Assembly: GCA_030679035.1 (NCBI GenBank)
Contig: JAUXTH010000133.1
Location: forward strand, 1 to 51,392
Direction: 5' to 3'
DNA: 51,392 bases
From: Methylobacter sp.
GTDB lineage: Bacteria > Pseudomonadota > Gammaproteobacteria > Methylococcales > Methylomonadaceae
Below the pieces are notes generated by a model. The model was not told the origin of the DNA. It worked only from the letters and a program-made list of their open reading frames with translations, and did not search any database. Position 1 is the first letter of the stretch, and each line of letters starts with the position of its first letter. This document shows, piece by piece, positions 26,507-34,443 of the stretch. Made by a program: the position numbers and the translations under genes.

Positions 26507-27616
26507 TTATCCTTTTTCGACTAAGGATTTTAATTGTTTAATAAATTCAAAAATTTCAGCTTCGGTGTTGGCTTTTCCCAAACTGATGCGGATTGCGCTT
26601 TTTGCCTCGGCAGCTTCAACGCCCATCGCGACCAACACCGGGCTGGGTTCTCTCATGCCGCTGGCGCAGGCCGAGCCGCTGGAAACGGCGATGCCTTTTT
26701 GATCCAGTTGCATCAGCAGCATTTCGCCGTCGACGCCGTGAACGCCCATTTGCACGGTATTGGGTAATCGCTCCGCCTGCTCGGCAAAAACAGTCAGGCC
26801 GGGAATCGCGCTTAAGCCGTGCTCCAGCAGATTTTTAAGTTTTAGCAGATGCGCCTGCCGTTCGGCAAGTTCGGTTTTGGCAAGTTCCGCAGCTTTGCCG
26901 AACCCGACAATGGCGGCGACATTTTCAGTCCCGGCCCTGAGTCCTTGCTCCTGCCCGCCGCCCAACAAGACCGGCTTTATCGCCACGGATTTATCGCACA
27001 CCAGCGCGCCGCAGCCTTTGGGGCCGTAGATTTTATGGCTGGACAGCGACATCAAATCTACGCCGAGCCGGTTAAAATCTACCGGGATTTTGCCCAGCGC
27101 CTGCACGGCGTCAGTATGAACCTTGATGCCCTGCGCTGTTAGCTGATCGGCATAGCGAGCGATATTCTGCACCGCGCCGTTTTCGTTATTTGCCAGCATG
27201 ATCGAAACAAGGCCGGGCTTTAACCGGATAACCTCGTCGATAGCATTCTGCGTTATCCGGCCGTTAGCATCGACCTTAAGCAGGGTAAGCTGATGTCCCA
27301 GGCTTTGTAAATACAGGGCAGGCTCTATGACCGACGGATGTTCAATAGATGAAACGGCGAGTCCGGCCTGAGGAGCCAGCGTCGCCAAAGCCAGATTATT
27401 GGCTTCGGTACCGCCGCTGGTAAAAATGATTTGCCCCGGCTGGACACCAATCAGCGCCGCAAGCTGCTCACGGGCTGCATCAACGGCGCTCTTGGCGGCC
27501 CTGCCGAGACGATAAAGACTTGAAGGATTGCCGTAAAATGTTTTCAGGAACGGAAGCATCGCCTCCAGAACGCGATCATCTATCGGTGTGGTCGCGTTAT
27601 GATCCAGGTAGATCAT
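26507..27616 (-). CDS. iscS: Cysteine desulfurase (IscS/NifS class I)
   Basis: Pyridoxal-phosphate enzyme that takes sulfur from cysteine for Fe-S cluster assembly. The 369-residue protein shows the class I features: the start MIYLDHNATTPIDDRVLEAM, the PLP lysine in SLSSHKIYGPKG near residue 200, and the persulfide cysteine in SSGSACASG near residue 320. It is shorter than E. coli IscS (404) and lacks that protein's longer C-terminal tail, so it may be a NifS-like variant. The 63 bp between it and iscR consist almost entirely of a 53-bp hairpin repeat, so its translation signals lie in or next to that repeat. Confidence 0.92.
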   Translation of the reverse strand: MIYLDHNATTPIDDRVLEAMLPFLKTFYGNPSSLYRLGRAAKSAVDAAREQLAALIGVQPGQIIFTSGGTEANNLALATLAPQAGLAVSSIEHPSVIEPALYLQSLGHQLTLLKVDANGRITQNAIDEVIRLKPGLVSIMLANNENGAVQNIARYADQLTAQGIKVHTDAVQALGKIPVDFNRLGVDLMSLSSHKIYGPKGCGALVCDKSVAIKPVLLGGGQEQGLRAGTENVAAIVGFGKAAELAKTELAERQAHLLKLKNLLEHGLSAIPGLTVFAEQAERLPNTVQMGVHGVDGEMLLMQLDQKGIAVSSGSACASGMREPSPVLVAMGVEAAEAKSAIRISLGKANTEAEIFEFIKQLKSLVEKG

Positions 27617-27620
27617 GCAG

Positions 27621-27673
27621 TTATCGCCATGGATGGTGTGTATGTCGCTAGCCTGCCGGGAGCAGGCGCGGCG
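27621..27673. repeat. 53-bp hairpin repeat, copy A (iscR-iscS gap)
   Basis: Identical at 46 of 53 positions, without gaps, to 29491-29543 inside trmJ. It contains a hairpin GCCTGC / GCAGGC at 27651-27656 and 27662-27667. It begins 4 bp from the iscS start codon and ends 6 bp from the iscR stop codon. Confidence 0.88.
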
Positions 27674-27679
27674 CGAGCG

Positions 27680-28153
27680 TTATTCGGGACGATAACAAAC
27701 TTCAATAGCCTGCTGTGCATCATAATGCTGTCTTTTCGCAACTTCCTGAACCTGATCCTTTTCTAACAGGTCGGCTAAAGAAATGCCCACCAAATAAGTC
27801 CTGATTTGTTTGCTCAAGCCCATCCACAGGTTATGCGTTAAACAGGCATCGCCTTTCTGGCAATTCCCCTCGCCGCCACATTTGGTTGAATCGAGCGGTT
27901 CATCAACAGCCGCGATAATCTCGGCAATATTAATTTCGCCGGCCTTACGACACAGCTTGTAGCCGCCTCCAGGTCCACGGACGCCTTTGACCATGCCTGC
28001 GCGGCGCAGACGGGCAAATAGTTGTTCCAGATAAGACAGGGAAATGGTTTGACGAGCCGCAATTTCCGTCAGGGTGACCGGTTTGACTTGACTGTGGAAA
28101 GCCAAGTCCAGCATTGCAGTGACCGCATAGCGACCTTTAGTTGTTAAACGCAC
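27680..28153 (-). CDS. iscR: Fe-S cluster-sensing transcription regulator IscR (Rrf2 family)
   Basis: Rrf2-family winged-helix regulator that senses [2Fe-2S] status and represses the isc genes. I prefer the GTG start at 28151-28153 (VRLTTKGRYAV..., 157 residues) because AGAGGAAG stands six bases before it and this is where IscR proteins begin; an ATG eight codons upstream is in frame. The three cluster-ligand cysteines are in KCGGEGNCQKGDACLTH, followed by the conserved histidine. A promoter with an overlapping IscR-type site lies just upstream, as expected for autoregulation. Confidence 0.95.
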   Translation of the reverse strand: MRLTTKGRYAVTAMLDLAFHSQVKPVTLTEIAARQTISLSYLEQLFARLRRAGMVKGVRGPGGGYKLCRKAGEINIAEIIAAVDEPLDSTKCGGEGNCQKGDACLTHNLWMGLSKQIRTYLVGISLADLLEKDQVQEVAKRQHYDAQQAIEVCYRPE

Positions 28154-28189
28154 AGTAACTTCCTCTATAAATACCATTAAGATATTGTT

Positions 28190-28221
28190 ACTATACTTAA
28201 CCCAGCAAAATAGTCAACTAT
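28190..28221 (-). promoter_or_regulatory. iscR promoter overlapped by a type 1 IscR-like site
   Basis: On the minus strand the -35 box TTGACT (28212-28217) and -10 box TATAGT (28190-28195) are separated by 16 bp. The sequence from ATAGTTGACT to AAGTAT (28221-28193) follows the known type 1 IscR site pattern (ATAxxyGACT...AGTCxxxTAT form) in its left half and matches the E. coli iscR promoter layout. The right half is less well conserved. Autorepression by holo-IscR is inferred. Confidence 0.7.
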
Positions 28222-28232
28222 TATGGATGGAT

Positions 28233-28308
28233 AGGCGAAGGGCAAAAGGCTAAGAACTAAAATTGCCCACGCGACTTAAGCCTGGATGCGGTTTTTTGCC
28301 TTTCGCCT
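28233..28308. repeat. Imperfect inverted repeat between cysE and iscR
   Basis: AGGCGAAGGGCAAAA (28233-28247) faces TTTTGCCTTTCGCCT (28294-28308), 15-bp arms with one wobble position. It lies downstream of cysE, but no T-tract follows on the minus strand, so a repeat or mRNA-stabilising hairpin is more likely than a rho-independent terminator. Confidence 0.6.
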
Positions 28309-28315
28309 TGTGCCT

Positions 28316-29080
28316 TTAGCCTTCTCTCCCAAAACCATCCTCAATTTCGCAGCCATCCAATTTTGAAATAGGCGATTCGGTGTATTTAATGCCAGCATCA
28401 TTGAGCGCTTTTTGCAGGGTTTCTATCTGTCTGTCCATCTCGTGAATATGATCGAGCATATGATTAATGGCATAGGCGATTGGATCGGGTACGTCGGTTG
28501 TTGCGCCGTAGGCATGAAAGCCCATCTTGTAGGCAATCTTGTCACGCTCGGCTGTTGCGGCTTTGCTGTTAGGGTCGACGATATGGGCGGGAATGCCGAC
28601 CGCAGTTGCGCCCGCCGGTACCGGTTTTAACACCACCGAGTTTGAACCCACTCGGGCGTTTTCACCAATATCAATAGGCCCCAAGACTTTTGCCCCCGCA
28701 CCGATCACCACGCCGTTATGCAGGGTCGGATGACGCTTGCCTTTATCCCAGCTGGTTCCACCCAAGGTTACGCCATGATACAAGGTGCAGTCGTCACCGA
28801 TAATGGCGGTTTCGCCGATCACCACACCCATGCCGTGATCGATAAAAAAACGCCTGCCGATGACTGCGCCGGGGTGAATTTCAATCCCGGTCAGCCAGCG
28901 GCCGATATGAGCGATAAACCGGGCCAACCATCTGAATCCGGCTACCCAGAAAAAATGGCTGACCCGGTGAATCAAAACAGCATGAAATCCGGGATAGGTG
29001 GTAATCACCTCAAAAACCGTTTGCGCCGCCGGATCGCGGTCGAATACGCAGGCAATATCTTCTTTTATTCGGTTAAACAT
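28316..29080 (-). CDS. cysE: Serine O-acetyltransferase
   Basis: Makes O-acetylserine from serine and acetyl-CoA, the first step of cysteine synthesis. The 254-residue protein has the left-handed hexapeptide repeat region ([39 protein letters not shown]) with the catalytic DHG ([13 protein letters not shown]) and the conserved HPT (KRHPTLHNG). The start overlaps the trmJ stop by 8 bp, the usual trmJ-cysE-iscR order linking cysteine supply with Fe-S assembly. Confidence 0.95.
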   Translation of the reverse strand: MFNRIKEDIACVFDRDPAAQTVFEVITTYPGFHAVLIHRVSHFFWVAGFRWLARFIAHIGRWLTGIEIHPGAVIGRRFFIDHGMGVVIGETAIIGDDCTLYHGVTLGGTSWDKGKRHPTLHNGVVIGAGAKVLGPIDIGENARVGSNSVVLKPVPAGATAVGIPAHIVDPNSKAATAERDKIAYKMGFHAYGATTDVPDPIAYAINHMLDHIHEMDRQIETLQKALNDAGIKYTESPISKLDGCEIEDGFGREG

Positions 29081-29864
29081 CGTTATTCCTCTTGTGGCCT
29101 TGAGACATCCTTAAGATGCCCCGGAGTATGTCCAATTCCTTGGTATCCATTTGTACCCGGTTATAAATCCGGCGCAAACGCCGCATGATGGATCTTGATT
29201 TGGCGGGATGCATGAAACCTATATCTGCTAAGACTTCAGCCATGTGAGCATAGAAAGACTCCATTTGCGCCGCCGTGGCCAAGGGGTCTTCGCCTTTGTC
29301 GCCGACAATGATTTCTTCCTGCGCGGCCATCCCGGATGCGACGAACAATTCATAACAAACCACCTGCACAGCTGCGGCGATATTTAGAGAGCTGTATTCG
29401 CTGTTGCAGGGAATGCGCAGTAAAAAGTGGCACAGATCCAGTTCGTGGTTCTTTAAGCCTGAATTTTCACGGCCGAAAACGATAGCCACTTTATTGCCAG
29501 GGATGGTGTGTATGCCGCAAGACTGCTGGGAGCAGTCGCGGCGATTGCCGGGTTCCTTGATCAACACTTTTTCCGCACATTCTCTGGGCGTCAGCTCCGG
29601 CCAGCTGATGGTCCGGCCTCGGGCGCTGGCACCGATCACCAGCTGGCAGTCGGCAATGGCCTCCTGCAAGGTCTGGCAAACGGTCGCACCGGCCAGTACG
29701 TCATCCGCCCCGGAAGCCCTGGAGGTGGCGTCGGCACTGGGGAATATTTTTGGCGCAACCAGCCAGAGATTGTGCATCTTCATGTTTTTCATCGCACGGG
29801 CAACGGCACCGATATTCCCCGGATGCGTCGTTTCGACCAGCACAATTTTTATAGTAGACAGCAA
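29073..29864 (-). CDS. trmJ: tRNA (cytidine/uridine-2'-O-)-methyltransferase TrmJ, with a repeat inserted in frame
   Basis: SPOUT-family enzyme that 2'-O-methylates position 32 of tRNAs. I prefer the TTG start at 29862-29864 ([20 protein letters not shown]), with AAGGA upstream, because it matches E. coli TrmJ (MLQNIRIVLVETSHTGNMG). This gives 263 residues against 246 in E. coli. The difference is explained by about 17 extra residues ([17 protein letters not shown]) just before the [12 protein letters not shown] motif. They are encoded by a copy of the 53-bp repeat and flanked by two PGN tripeptides. The frame is unbroken and the catalytic motifs ([32 protein letters not shown]) are intact, so the enzyme is probably functional. 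Confidence 0.93.
   Translation of the reverse strand: MLSTIKIVLVETTHPGNIGAVARAMKNMKMHNLWLVAPKIFPSADATSRASGADDVLAGATVCQTLQEAIADCQLVIGASARGRTISWPELTPRECAEKVLIKEPGNRRDCSQQSCGIHTIPGNKVAIVFGRENSGLKNHELDLCHFLLRIPCNSEYSSLNIAAAVQVVCYELFVASGMAAQEEIIVGDKGEDPLATAAQMESFYAHMAEVLADIGFMHPAKSRSIMRRLRRIYNRVQMDTKELDILRGILRMSQGHKRNNDV
29491..29543. repeat. 53-bp hairpin repeat, copy B (inside trmJ)
   Basis: Copy of 27621-27673 with 7 differences. The hairpin is GACTGC / GCAGTC: relative to copy A, stem positions 32 and 46 changed from C-G to A-T, keeping the pair. ATTGCC occurs at both edges (29493-29498 and 29544-29549), like a target duplication. The net gain is 51 bp, 17 codons, with no stop in the frame used. 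Confidence 0.9.
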
Positions 29865-30118
29865 GGTATCGTCCTTGGTTAAACTCAGCAGTAAGAAAAA
29901 TGGAACACGGGTGACACGGATTTGGCTGATAAACACGGATAAATTAATGAATTAGGTTAGCCCTCTTGACTTCTTGAAGTCCGTTTAAACCCGCCTAATC
30001 ATTATCATCCGTGCTCTAGTATAGAATTAGCATCTGCTGAGTAGTTACAAAAAAGAGCCTAAGTTTAGCAAAAAATTTGGTATCCTATGTCATTTTCTGT
30101 ACCCATATAAATCCGCCT

Positions 30119-30913
30119 ATGCAACCCATGTTAAATACTGCCGTCCGTGCCGCAAGAGCCGCCGGCGACTTGATCCTCCGCTCATCCGACAATATCGGTC
30201 ACCTCAAGGTCGACCAAAAAGGCAAAAACGATTATGCCAGCGAGGTTGATCGTATGGCTGAGCGGGAAATCATCAACATCATCAAGACAGCCTATCCCGA
30301 CCACAGCATCCTGGCCGAAGAAAGCGGTGCACAACAGGGTAACGATTTTGTCTGGGTTATCGACCCGCTGGACGGCACGACCAACTTCTTGCACGGCTTT
30401 CCGCAATACGCCGTCTCCATTGCCTTGAAACACAAAGGCAGGATTGAAGTCGGCGTCATTTATGACCCGTTACGTGATGAATTGTTTACCGCCAAACGCG
30501 GCGGCGGCGCTATGCTAAACAGCCGCCGTCTTCGGGTGACCAATCAAACCAGTTTGAAAGGCGCATTGATCGGCACCGGCTTCCCGTTTAAAACCGGCCT
30601 GCACATGGATGCTTATCTGGGCATGTTCCGCGCATTAGCAACCGATTCGGCGGGGATTCGCCGTGCAGGCGCTGCAGCGCTGGATCTGGCTTATGTGGCT
30701 GCCGGTCGATTGGATGGCTTTTGGGAAATCGGCCTGATGGAGTGGGATATGGCCGCCGGGATTTTATTGATAAAGGAAGCAGGCGGCGTAGTTACCGATT
30801 TTTCTTTTAATGATAAGTATCTGGAGTCAGGCAACCTGATCGCCGCAAGTCCCAAAATGCATCAAATCATGTACCAGCTGATTGAGCCCCATGTTACCGA
30901 TAATTTGAAATAA
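30119..30913 (+). CDS. suhB: Inositol-1-monophosphatase family protein SuhB
   Basis: A 264-residue Mg-dependent phosphatase. In E. coli SuhB also binds the rRNA antitermination complex. The ATG at 30119 gives MQPMLNTAVRAARAAGDLIL, matching E. coli MHPMLNIAVRAARKAG. Metal-binding motifs are EESG (ILAEESGAQQG), WVIDPLDGTTNFLHGFPQYA and, near the end, GLMEWDMAAGILLIKEAGG. All metal ligands are present. Divergent from trmJ. The space between them (29865-30118) includes a small inverted repeat GACTTCTTGAAGTC, and I cannot place the promoter firmly. Confidence 0.95.
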   Translation: MQPMLNTAVRAARAAGDLILRSSDNIGHLKVDQKGKNDYASEVDRMAEREIINIIKTAYPDHSILAEESGAQQGNDFVWVIDPLDGTTNFLHGFPQYAVSIALKHKGRIEVGVIYDPLRDELFTAKRGGGAMLNSRRLRVTNQTSLKGALIGTGFPFKTGLHMDAYLGMFRALATDSAGIRRAGAAALDLAYVAAGRLDGFWEIGLMEWDMAAGILLIKEAGGVVTDFSFNDKYLESGNLIAASPKMHQIMYQLIEPHVTDNLK

Positions 30914-30920
30914 TTTGCAT

Positions 30921-31011
30921 CGTAGGGGCAGGGCTTGTCCCTGCCCTTTTATCCGTGCAATTGAAAAAAGGGCAACTGCAAAAAGGGCAACCACAAGGGA
31001 TTGCCCCTACG
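30921..31011. repeat. Palindromic REP-type repeat between suhB and rimI
   Basis: An inverted pair: CGTAGGGGCAGGGCTTGTCC... (30921-30949) and ...AAGGGATTGCCCCTACG ending at 31011, joined by a spacer with two AAAAGGGCAA direct repeats. The outer arm CGTAGGGGCA / TGCCCCTACG is perfect. The right end contains the stop codon (31007-31009) of the convergent rimI gene. Confidence 0.82.
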
Positions 31012-31558
31012 AGAAAATCTGCAACGCCAGCATGATGGCGTCTTCCCGGCCGTTTTCCGCTTCGTAATAACCTTTTCTGATGCCGATTTCGTTAAAGCCC
31101 ATGTCCTGATACAGGGCGATGGCGACAGTGTTGGACGGCCTGACTTCGAGAAACATGGTTTCTGCCTGGCCTCTGGCTGTTTCGATAAGATGTTCCAGCA
31201 TTTTACGGCCTATCCCTTGTCCCTGTTCGGCAGGCGATACGCAAATATTTAAAACGTGTGCCTCGCCTACTGCCATCGAGAGTATGCAGTATCCCAACAC
31301 GTTGTCGTCCTCTGCACAGACCCAGCAATTGTAGCTGGCTTTGAAGCAATCCCTGAATATGTCTTCCCCCCAAGGGAATTGGTAGTTTGCTCTTTCGATC
31401 GCCATCACTCCAGGCAAATCGGAGCTGCGCATTTTTCTCAGACGCATCAAATCTTTTCTACCTACCGAATCGGGAAATATTTTGGCGTAAAACTCTTTAT
31501 CGGCATCATAAACTACAAAGTCTTTTATTTTTTCCAACATCATTCCCAACATGATCAA
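31007..31558 (-). CDS. rimI: Ribosomal-protein-alanine N-acetyltransferase RimI-like (GNAT)
   Basis: GNAT acetyltransferase thought to acetylate the N-terminal alanine of ribosomal protein S18. The GNAT core is clear: MRSSDLPGVMAIERANYQFP, VLNICVSPAEQGQGIGRKML (acetyl-CoA binding), LEVRPSNTVAIALYQDMGFN and GREDAIMLALQI at the end. The frame given starts at the ATG overlapping the uracil-DNA glycosylase stop codon (183 residues); E. coli RimI has 148. An internal ATG at 31445-31447 (MRLRKMRSSDLP) would give 146 residues and may be the true start. The first 37 residues show no family match I recognise. The stop codon lies inside a palindromic repeat. Confidence 0.85.
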   Translation of the reverse strand: MIMLGMMLEKIKDFVVYDADKEFYAKIFPDSVGRKDLMRLRKMRSSDLPGVMAIERANYQFPWGEDIFRDCFKASYNCWVCAEDDNVLGYCILSMAVGEAHVLNICVSPAEQGQGIGRKMLEHLIETARGQAETMFLEVRPSNTVAIALYQDMGFNEIGIRKGYYEAENGREDAIMLALQIFS

Positions 31559-32250
31559 CCTTTAATGTGTTTAACTGTTTGCATTGCGAGCTTTAAATCC
31601 GCCCAGGCTTTGCGCTTGTCCAGCAACGATCTTAACAAATACGCCGGGTGATAGACTACAACAACCGGGGTATCATTTAAAGCGTGTATTCTTCCTCTGA
31701 GCTTGCCTATCGGTTCGTCCGTGTTTAGCAAAGCCTGTGCGGCCACTCGTCCTAAAACCACGATGATTTTCGGTTTGATCAGCGCCATTTGTCGCAGCAG
31801 ATAAGGTTTGCAGGATTCAATTTCGATAGGTTCGGGATCGCGATTGGCGGGAGGACGGCACTTTACAACATTAGCTATAAAGACTTCTTCCCGATCAAGG
31901 TCTATGGCTCGTAGCATTTCCGTTAACAGCTGCCCCGCCTTGCCGACAAATGGCAAGCCTTGCTGATCTTCGCTTTGTCCTGGCGCTTCGCCGATAAACA
32001 TCCATTCGGCATTTTTATTACCCGAGCCGAAAACGGTTTGGGTGCGTGTCTTGCACAAACCGCATTTAGTGCATGGGGCAACTTCAGCTTGCAACGCTTC
32101 CCAGTTGTCGATTGGTTCTGGCAGCGCATCGGATACCGGCGCTTGCTGATGATCGGCAGAGACTCTGGGCACCCAAACATCAATGCCCATAGCCTCCAGG
32201 TATTGCAGACGTGTTGCGTTATCCAAGACTGAGCTGGTTGTTATTGCCAC
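31555..32250 (-). CDS. Uracil-DNA glycosylase, family 4 (Fe-S type)
   Basis: Removes uracil from DNA in base excision repair. The 231-residue protein has a [4Fe-4S] ligand set beginning APCTKCGLCKTRTQTV and later cysteines in VVKCRPPANR and IESCKPYL. Motif A is MFIGEAPGQSEDQQGLPFVG and motif B VVYHPAYLLRSL, which identify family 4 (thermophile-type) enzymes, not the UDG family of E. coli Ung. The rimI-like start overlaps its stop by 4 bp. Confidence 0.93.
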   Translation of the reverse strand: MAITTSSVLDNATRLQYLEAMGIDVWVPRVSADHQQAPVSDALPEPIDNWEALQAEVAPCTKCGLCKTRTQTVFGSGNKNAEWMFIGEAPGQSEDQQGLPFVGKAGQLLTEMLRAIDLDREEVFIANVVKCRPPANRDPEPIEIESCKPYLLRQMALIKPKIIVVLGRVAAQALLNTDEPIGKLRGRIHALNDTPVVVVYHPAYLLRSLLDKRKAWADLKLAMQTVKHIKG

Positions 32251-32268
32251 ACTTCGGAAACTTTAAAA

Positions 32269-32535
32269 TTAAAAAAGCTTGCCTAATAAGGGAACGACTT
32301 CAGCAGCAACGACTAACGCCAGCATCCATTGAACAAGGGTCAACTTACCATTAATCTCTGCCTTCATTTCACGCAGCTGACTTTCAACCCGTTCAATGTC
32401 GCGCTTGGTAGCCACTTCCGCCGTCCCAAGAGCCTCCTGCAATGCTTCGGATTCAGCTTTAGCCTGTGATTCAGACACACCCGCAGCTTTGAGCTTTTCA
32501 ACAAATTTCAGAGTATCGAATGTTATTGTTGTCAT
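32269..32535 (-). CDS. DUF1640-type coiled-coil membrane protein
   Basis: An 88-residue protein: an N-terminal region FDTLKFVEKLKAAGVSESQA, then heptad-rich helix (EVATKRDIERVESQLREMKA), then one C-terminal transmembrane helix (LTLVQWMLALVVAAEVVPLL). This order matches DUF1640/CCDC90-like proteins, small coiled-coil proteins common beside mobile or unknown genes in proteobacteria. Function unknown; a membrane-tethered oligomer is the most that can be inferred. Confidence 0.8.
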   Translation of the reverse strand: MTTITFDTLKFVEKLKAAGVSESQAKAESEALQEALGTAEVATKRDIERVESQLREMKAEINGKLTLVQWMLALVVAAEVVPLLGKLF

Positions 32536-32614
32536 AATGAAAATCCTGCAAATTCTAAAGTGTCAGTAGCATAACATACAACGCCAAGATCAACATATGA
32601 GCGTACCGCAGACT

Positions 32615-32640
32615 GTTCCCATGCTCAGGAGCGTGGGAAC
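32615..32640. repeat. Palindromic repeat of the GTTCCCA...TGGGAAC type after leuA
   Basis: GTTCCCATGCTC and GAGCGTGGGAAC form a 12-bp stem with one G-T pair and a 2-base loop. It lies 13 bp from the leuA stop codon. No T-tract follows, so it is a repeat rather than a standard terminator. A related GTTCCCGCG / CGCGGGAAC palindrome is at 42494-42516. Confidence 0.7.
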
Positions 32641-32653
32641 GCTTGCATATCAA

Positions 32654-34198
32654 TCAAACATCCCCTTTCTGAGGATGACGACGTTGATCGGGGCTGTGCA
32701 GCTTATTCACCGCATTAATATAGGCTTTGGCCGAGGCGATAACAATGTCGGTATCAGCGCCCAAGCCGTTGACGATCCGGCCTGCTTTTTCAAGACGAAT
32801 AGTGACTTCGCCCTGGGCATCGGTACCGTTGGTAATGCTGTTGACCGAATAAAGCTCCAGCGTCGCATCGGTCTGCACCAGTTTTTCGATGGCTTTTAAA
32901 CTGGCGTCCACAGCGCCGCCGCCATCGGAATTGCCGGTGACTTCTTTGTTGTCCACTCGTAACGTAACAGTTGCGTTGGGTATCTCGCCGGTTTCCGAGC
33001 ACACTTTCAGCGCGATCAATTTGACATGCTCATCTTCCGCCTCAAAACTGGCTTCCGAAATCAAAGTTTGCAGATCTTCATCAAAGATTTCGTGCTTTTT
33101 ATCGGCCAACTGCTTAAAGCGGGCAAAAGCCTCATTCAATTCTGCTTCCGAGCCGAATTCAAAACCCAATTCGGTGATGCGGCTTTTAAACGCATTTCTG
33201 CCCGAATGCTTGCCCAATACCATACGGTTAGCCGTCCAGCCGACATCTTCAGCGCGCATGATTTCGTAAGTCTCGCGGCTTTTCAATACACCGTCCTGGT
33301 GAATGCCTGCCTCATGGGCGAAGGCATTGGCGCCGACGATGGCTTTGTTAGGCTGCACCGGGAAACCGGTGATTGACGACACCAGTTTTGAGCAAGTCAA
33401 AATCTCGCGGGTGTCGATGCCGGTTTGGCAGCTAAACACGTCCTTGCGGGTGCGCACCGCCATGACCACTTCTTCGAGCGACGCATTACCGGCACGTTCC
33501 CCCAAACCATTAATGGTACATTCAACCTGCCGTGCGCCGTTCATGACCGCCGACAAGGAATTGGCAACCGCCAGCCCCAAATCATTGTGGCAATGCACCG
33601 AAAAAATCGCCTTGTCCGAATTGGGGATGCGGCGGATCAGGTTGGCAATGGTCGCGCCGAATTGATCGGGTACGCTGTAACCCACGGTATCGGGGATATT
33701 CAGCGTCGTGGCTCCGGCGTCGATAACCGCCTCAAGTATCCGGCACAAGAAATCTTCATCCGAGCGTCCGGCGTCTTCCGGGGAAAATTCGACGTTATCG
33801 GTATATTGCCGTGCGCGTTTGACCGCTCTGACCGCGTATTCGATCACCTGTTCCGGCTGCATCTGCAACTTCATTTGCATGTGGATCGGCGAGGTGGCGA
33901 TGAAGGTATGAATCCGCGATTGGTTAGCGCCTTTAAGCGCCTCGCCTGCACGATCGATGTCCTTGTCCAAGGCTCTTGCCAGGCCGCAGACCACACTGTC
34001 TTTTATGACCTTGGCAACCGCCTGCACGGCTTCAAAATCGCCGGGGCTGGCCGCAGGAAAACCGGCCTCGATCACATCGACCTTCAAACGTTCCAGGGCC
34101 TTGGCAATTCTGACTTTTTCTTCGCGCGTCATCGATGCGCCGGGGCTTTGCTCGCCATCGCGCAAGGTGGTATCGAATATTATTAACTTGTCTTTCAT
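32654..34198 (-). CDS. leuA: 2-isopropylmalate synthase
   Basis: First committed enzyme of leucine synthesis: acetyl-CoA plus 2-ketoisovalerate. The 514-residue protein shows the catalytic TIM barrel start [18 protein letters not shown], the metal-binding [13 protein letters not shown] and [15 protein letters not shown], and the C-terminal LeuA regulatory dimerisation domain (about residues 395-505) that mediates leucine feedback inhibition. It follows pssA on the same strand, but a promoter, leader peptide and terminator hairpin stand between (34273-34436), so it probably has its own leucine-responsive control. GGAG lies 9 bases before the ATG. Confidence 0.97.
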   Translation of the reverse strand: MKDKLIIFDTTLRDGEQSPGASMTREEKVRIAKALERLKVDVIEAGFPAASPGDFEAVQAVAKVIKDSVVCGLARALDKDIDRAGEALKGANQSRIHTFIATSPIHMQMKLQMQPEQVIEYAVRAVKRARQYTDNVEFSPEDAGRSDEDFLCRILEAVIDAGATTLNIPDTVGYSVPDQFGATIANLIRRIPNSDKAIFSVHCHNDLGLAVANSLSAVMNGARQVECTINGLGERAGNASLEEVVMAVRTRKDVFSCQTGIDTREILTCSKLVSSITGFPVQPNKAIVGANAFAHEAGIHQDGVLKSRETYEIMRAEDVGWTANRMVLGKHSGRNAFKSRITELGFEFGSEAELNEAFARFKQLADKKHEIFDEDLQTLISEASFEAEDEHVKLIALKVCSETGEIPNATVTLRVDNKEVTGNSDGGGAVDASLKAIEKLVQTDATLELYSVNSITNGTDAQGEVTIRLEKAGRIVNGLGADTDIVIASAKAYINAVNKLHSPDQRRHPQKGDV

Positions 34199-34272
34199 AA
34201 AAGCTCACTCCATTCTTGGAGAACTGCCAACTGTTACGATGGCACGGGATATAGGGATATAAGTGATTAAAT

Positions 34273-34307
34273 AGAAAAAGATTGATTGCCCGTCAGGGCA
34301 GGAATCT
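34273..34307 (-). terminator. Attenuator-type terminator upstream of leuA
   Basis: On the minus strand: AGATT (34307-34303), an inner stem GCCC-TGAC-GGGC, then AATCT followed by TTTTC. The hairpin overlaps the last codons and stop of the leucine-rich leader ORF and lies about 75 bp before leuA. A second hairpin, TTCCGGCG / CGCCGGAA (34340-34362), lies upstream within the leader, where an attenuator pause stem would be. Alternative antiterminator pairing was not worked out. Confidence 0.6.
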
Positions 34308-34400
34308 TAAAGGCAGGCATAACCACGCACACAAAGCTGTTCCGGCGGACATTGCGCCGGAAAGCGGAATTTGAAATGCATGATTGATATGAATAAACAT
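34293..34400 (-). CDS. Candidate leucine leader peptide (leuL-like), 35 residues
   Basis: A short ORF from ATG 34398-34400 to TGA 34293-34295. Its end reads TALCAWLCLPLRFLP, with five leucines (TTG, TTA, CTG, TTA, CTG) in 13 codons just before a terminator hairpin. It starts at about the first transcribed base predicted from the promoter at 34408-34436, so it could be leaderless; a shorter start at the internal ATG (19 residues) also has no Shine-Dalgarno site. Leader peptides rich in the regulated amino acid are the known hallmark of transcription attenuation. The call is inferred from this arrangement. Confidence 0.5.
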   Translation of the reverse strand: MFIHINHAFQIPLSGAMSAGTALCAWLCLPLRFLP

Positions 34401-34407
34401 GGTCGTG

Positions 34408-34436
34408 ACTATACGCCAATGGCTGTGCGCCCTCAA
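34408..34436 (-). promoter_or_regulatory. Probable sigma-70 promoter of leuA
   Basis: The -35 box TTGAGG (34436-34431) and -10 box TATAGT (34413-34408) are separated by exactly 17 bp. It starts right after the pssA stop codon and points to transcription beginning at about 34401, next to the leader peptide ATG. Confidence 0.65.
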
Positions 34437-34443
34437 GCAGATT

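Noticed and set aside
34310-34376. Second small ORF in another frame of the leuA leader (from the ATG at 34376)
   Set aside because: It lacks the leucine run and has no Shine-Dalgarno site; the frame ending at 34293 fits attenuation better, though I cannot exclude this one.
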